Source: Methanosalsum sp. (GTDB taxonomy: Archaea > Halobacteriota > Methanosarcinia > Methanosarcinales > Methanosarcinaceae). From it: a stretch of 5,432 nucleotides of DNA. The notes below the pieces were generated by a model. That model did not search any database. It was not told where the DNA came from and saw only the letters and a program-made list of their open reading frames with translations. Below are positions 5,415-5,432 of the stretch, one piece after another. The DNA is taken from positions 1-5,432 of the forward strand of contig SKZM01000047.1 in assembly GCA_007127385.1 (NCBI GenBank), in the 5' to 3' direction. Numbering within the stretch: the stretch's first letter is position 1; each line of letters starts with the position of its first letter. Both the position numbers and the translations under genes were made by a program.

Positions 5415-5432
5415 GTTTACCAGTTTCCATCC

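Larger units (their letters stand above)
4988..5432. other. Intergenic region without an intact gene
   Basis: This 445-base stretch holds the aIF1A control region, a broken radical-SAM-like fragment (about 5058-5222), a plus-strand BRE/TATA element (5231-5242) and three hairpins or palindromes between 5260 and 5414. Plus-strand open frames of 60, 94 and 26 codons occur here. None has a plausible ribosome binding site or an intact recognisable domain. Confidence 0.6.

Overview
The window reads as a piece of a methanogenic archaeon, most likely Methanosarcinales. Two features are strictly archaeal or archaeal/eukaryotic: a translation factor 1A – Rio1 kinase – KH-domain (Dim2/Pno1-like) cluster, and promoters built from a BRE plus TATA box. 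The base composition is moderate to AT-rich. None of the six confident genes ends in TAG, which fits but does not prove a pyrrolysine-using lineage. The genus cannot be fixed from the sequence alone.

Layout. Positions 1-201 are an upstream spacer with a weak promoter. Two plus-strand genes follow: a complete dihydroorotase (pyrC, 202-1572) and a single-domain KaiC/RecA-type ATPase (1636-2553) with its own strong TATA box and probably a leaderless mRNA. A convergent minus-strand block then starts only 7 bp away. In its transcription order, from right to left, it holds aIF1A (4987-4667), Rio1-type kinase (4664-3846), a two-KH protein (3849-3313) and a DUF1614-like membrane protein (3253-2561). 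The first three genes are packed with gaps or overlaps of a few bases. They form an archaeal translation/ribosome-biogenesis operon: aIF1A acts in start-site selection, and Rio1 and the KH protein act in small-subunit maturation. The membrane protein follows after a 59-base gap that holds a perfect inverted repeat.

The most unusual point is the start of aIF1A. Its reading frame has no ATG, GTG or TTG that would give the whole protein. A CTG sits exactly 5 bases after a six-base Shine-Dalgarno match, behind a TATA box, and yields a normal 106-residue protein. A start-codon-selection factor that begins at a rare codon recalls the autoregulated bacterial infC (IF3) gene.

The last 445 bases have no intact gene. 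They carry what looks like a broken radical-SAM activase fragment split over two frames, a second plus-strand BRE/TATA promoter, and three hairpins or palindromes. Together these could be a structured transcript or the leader of a gene beyond the window.
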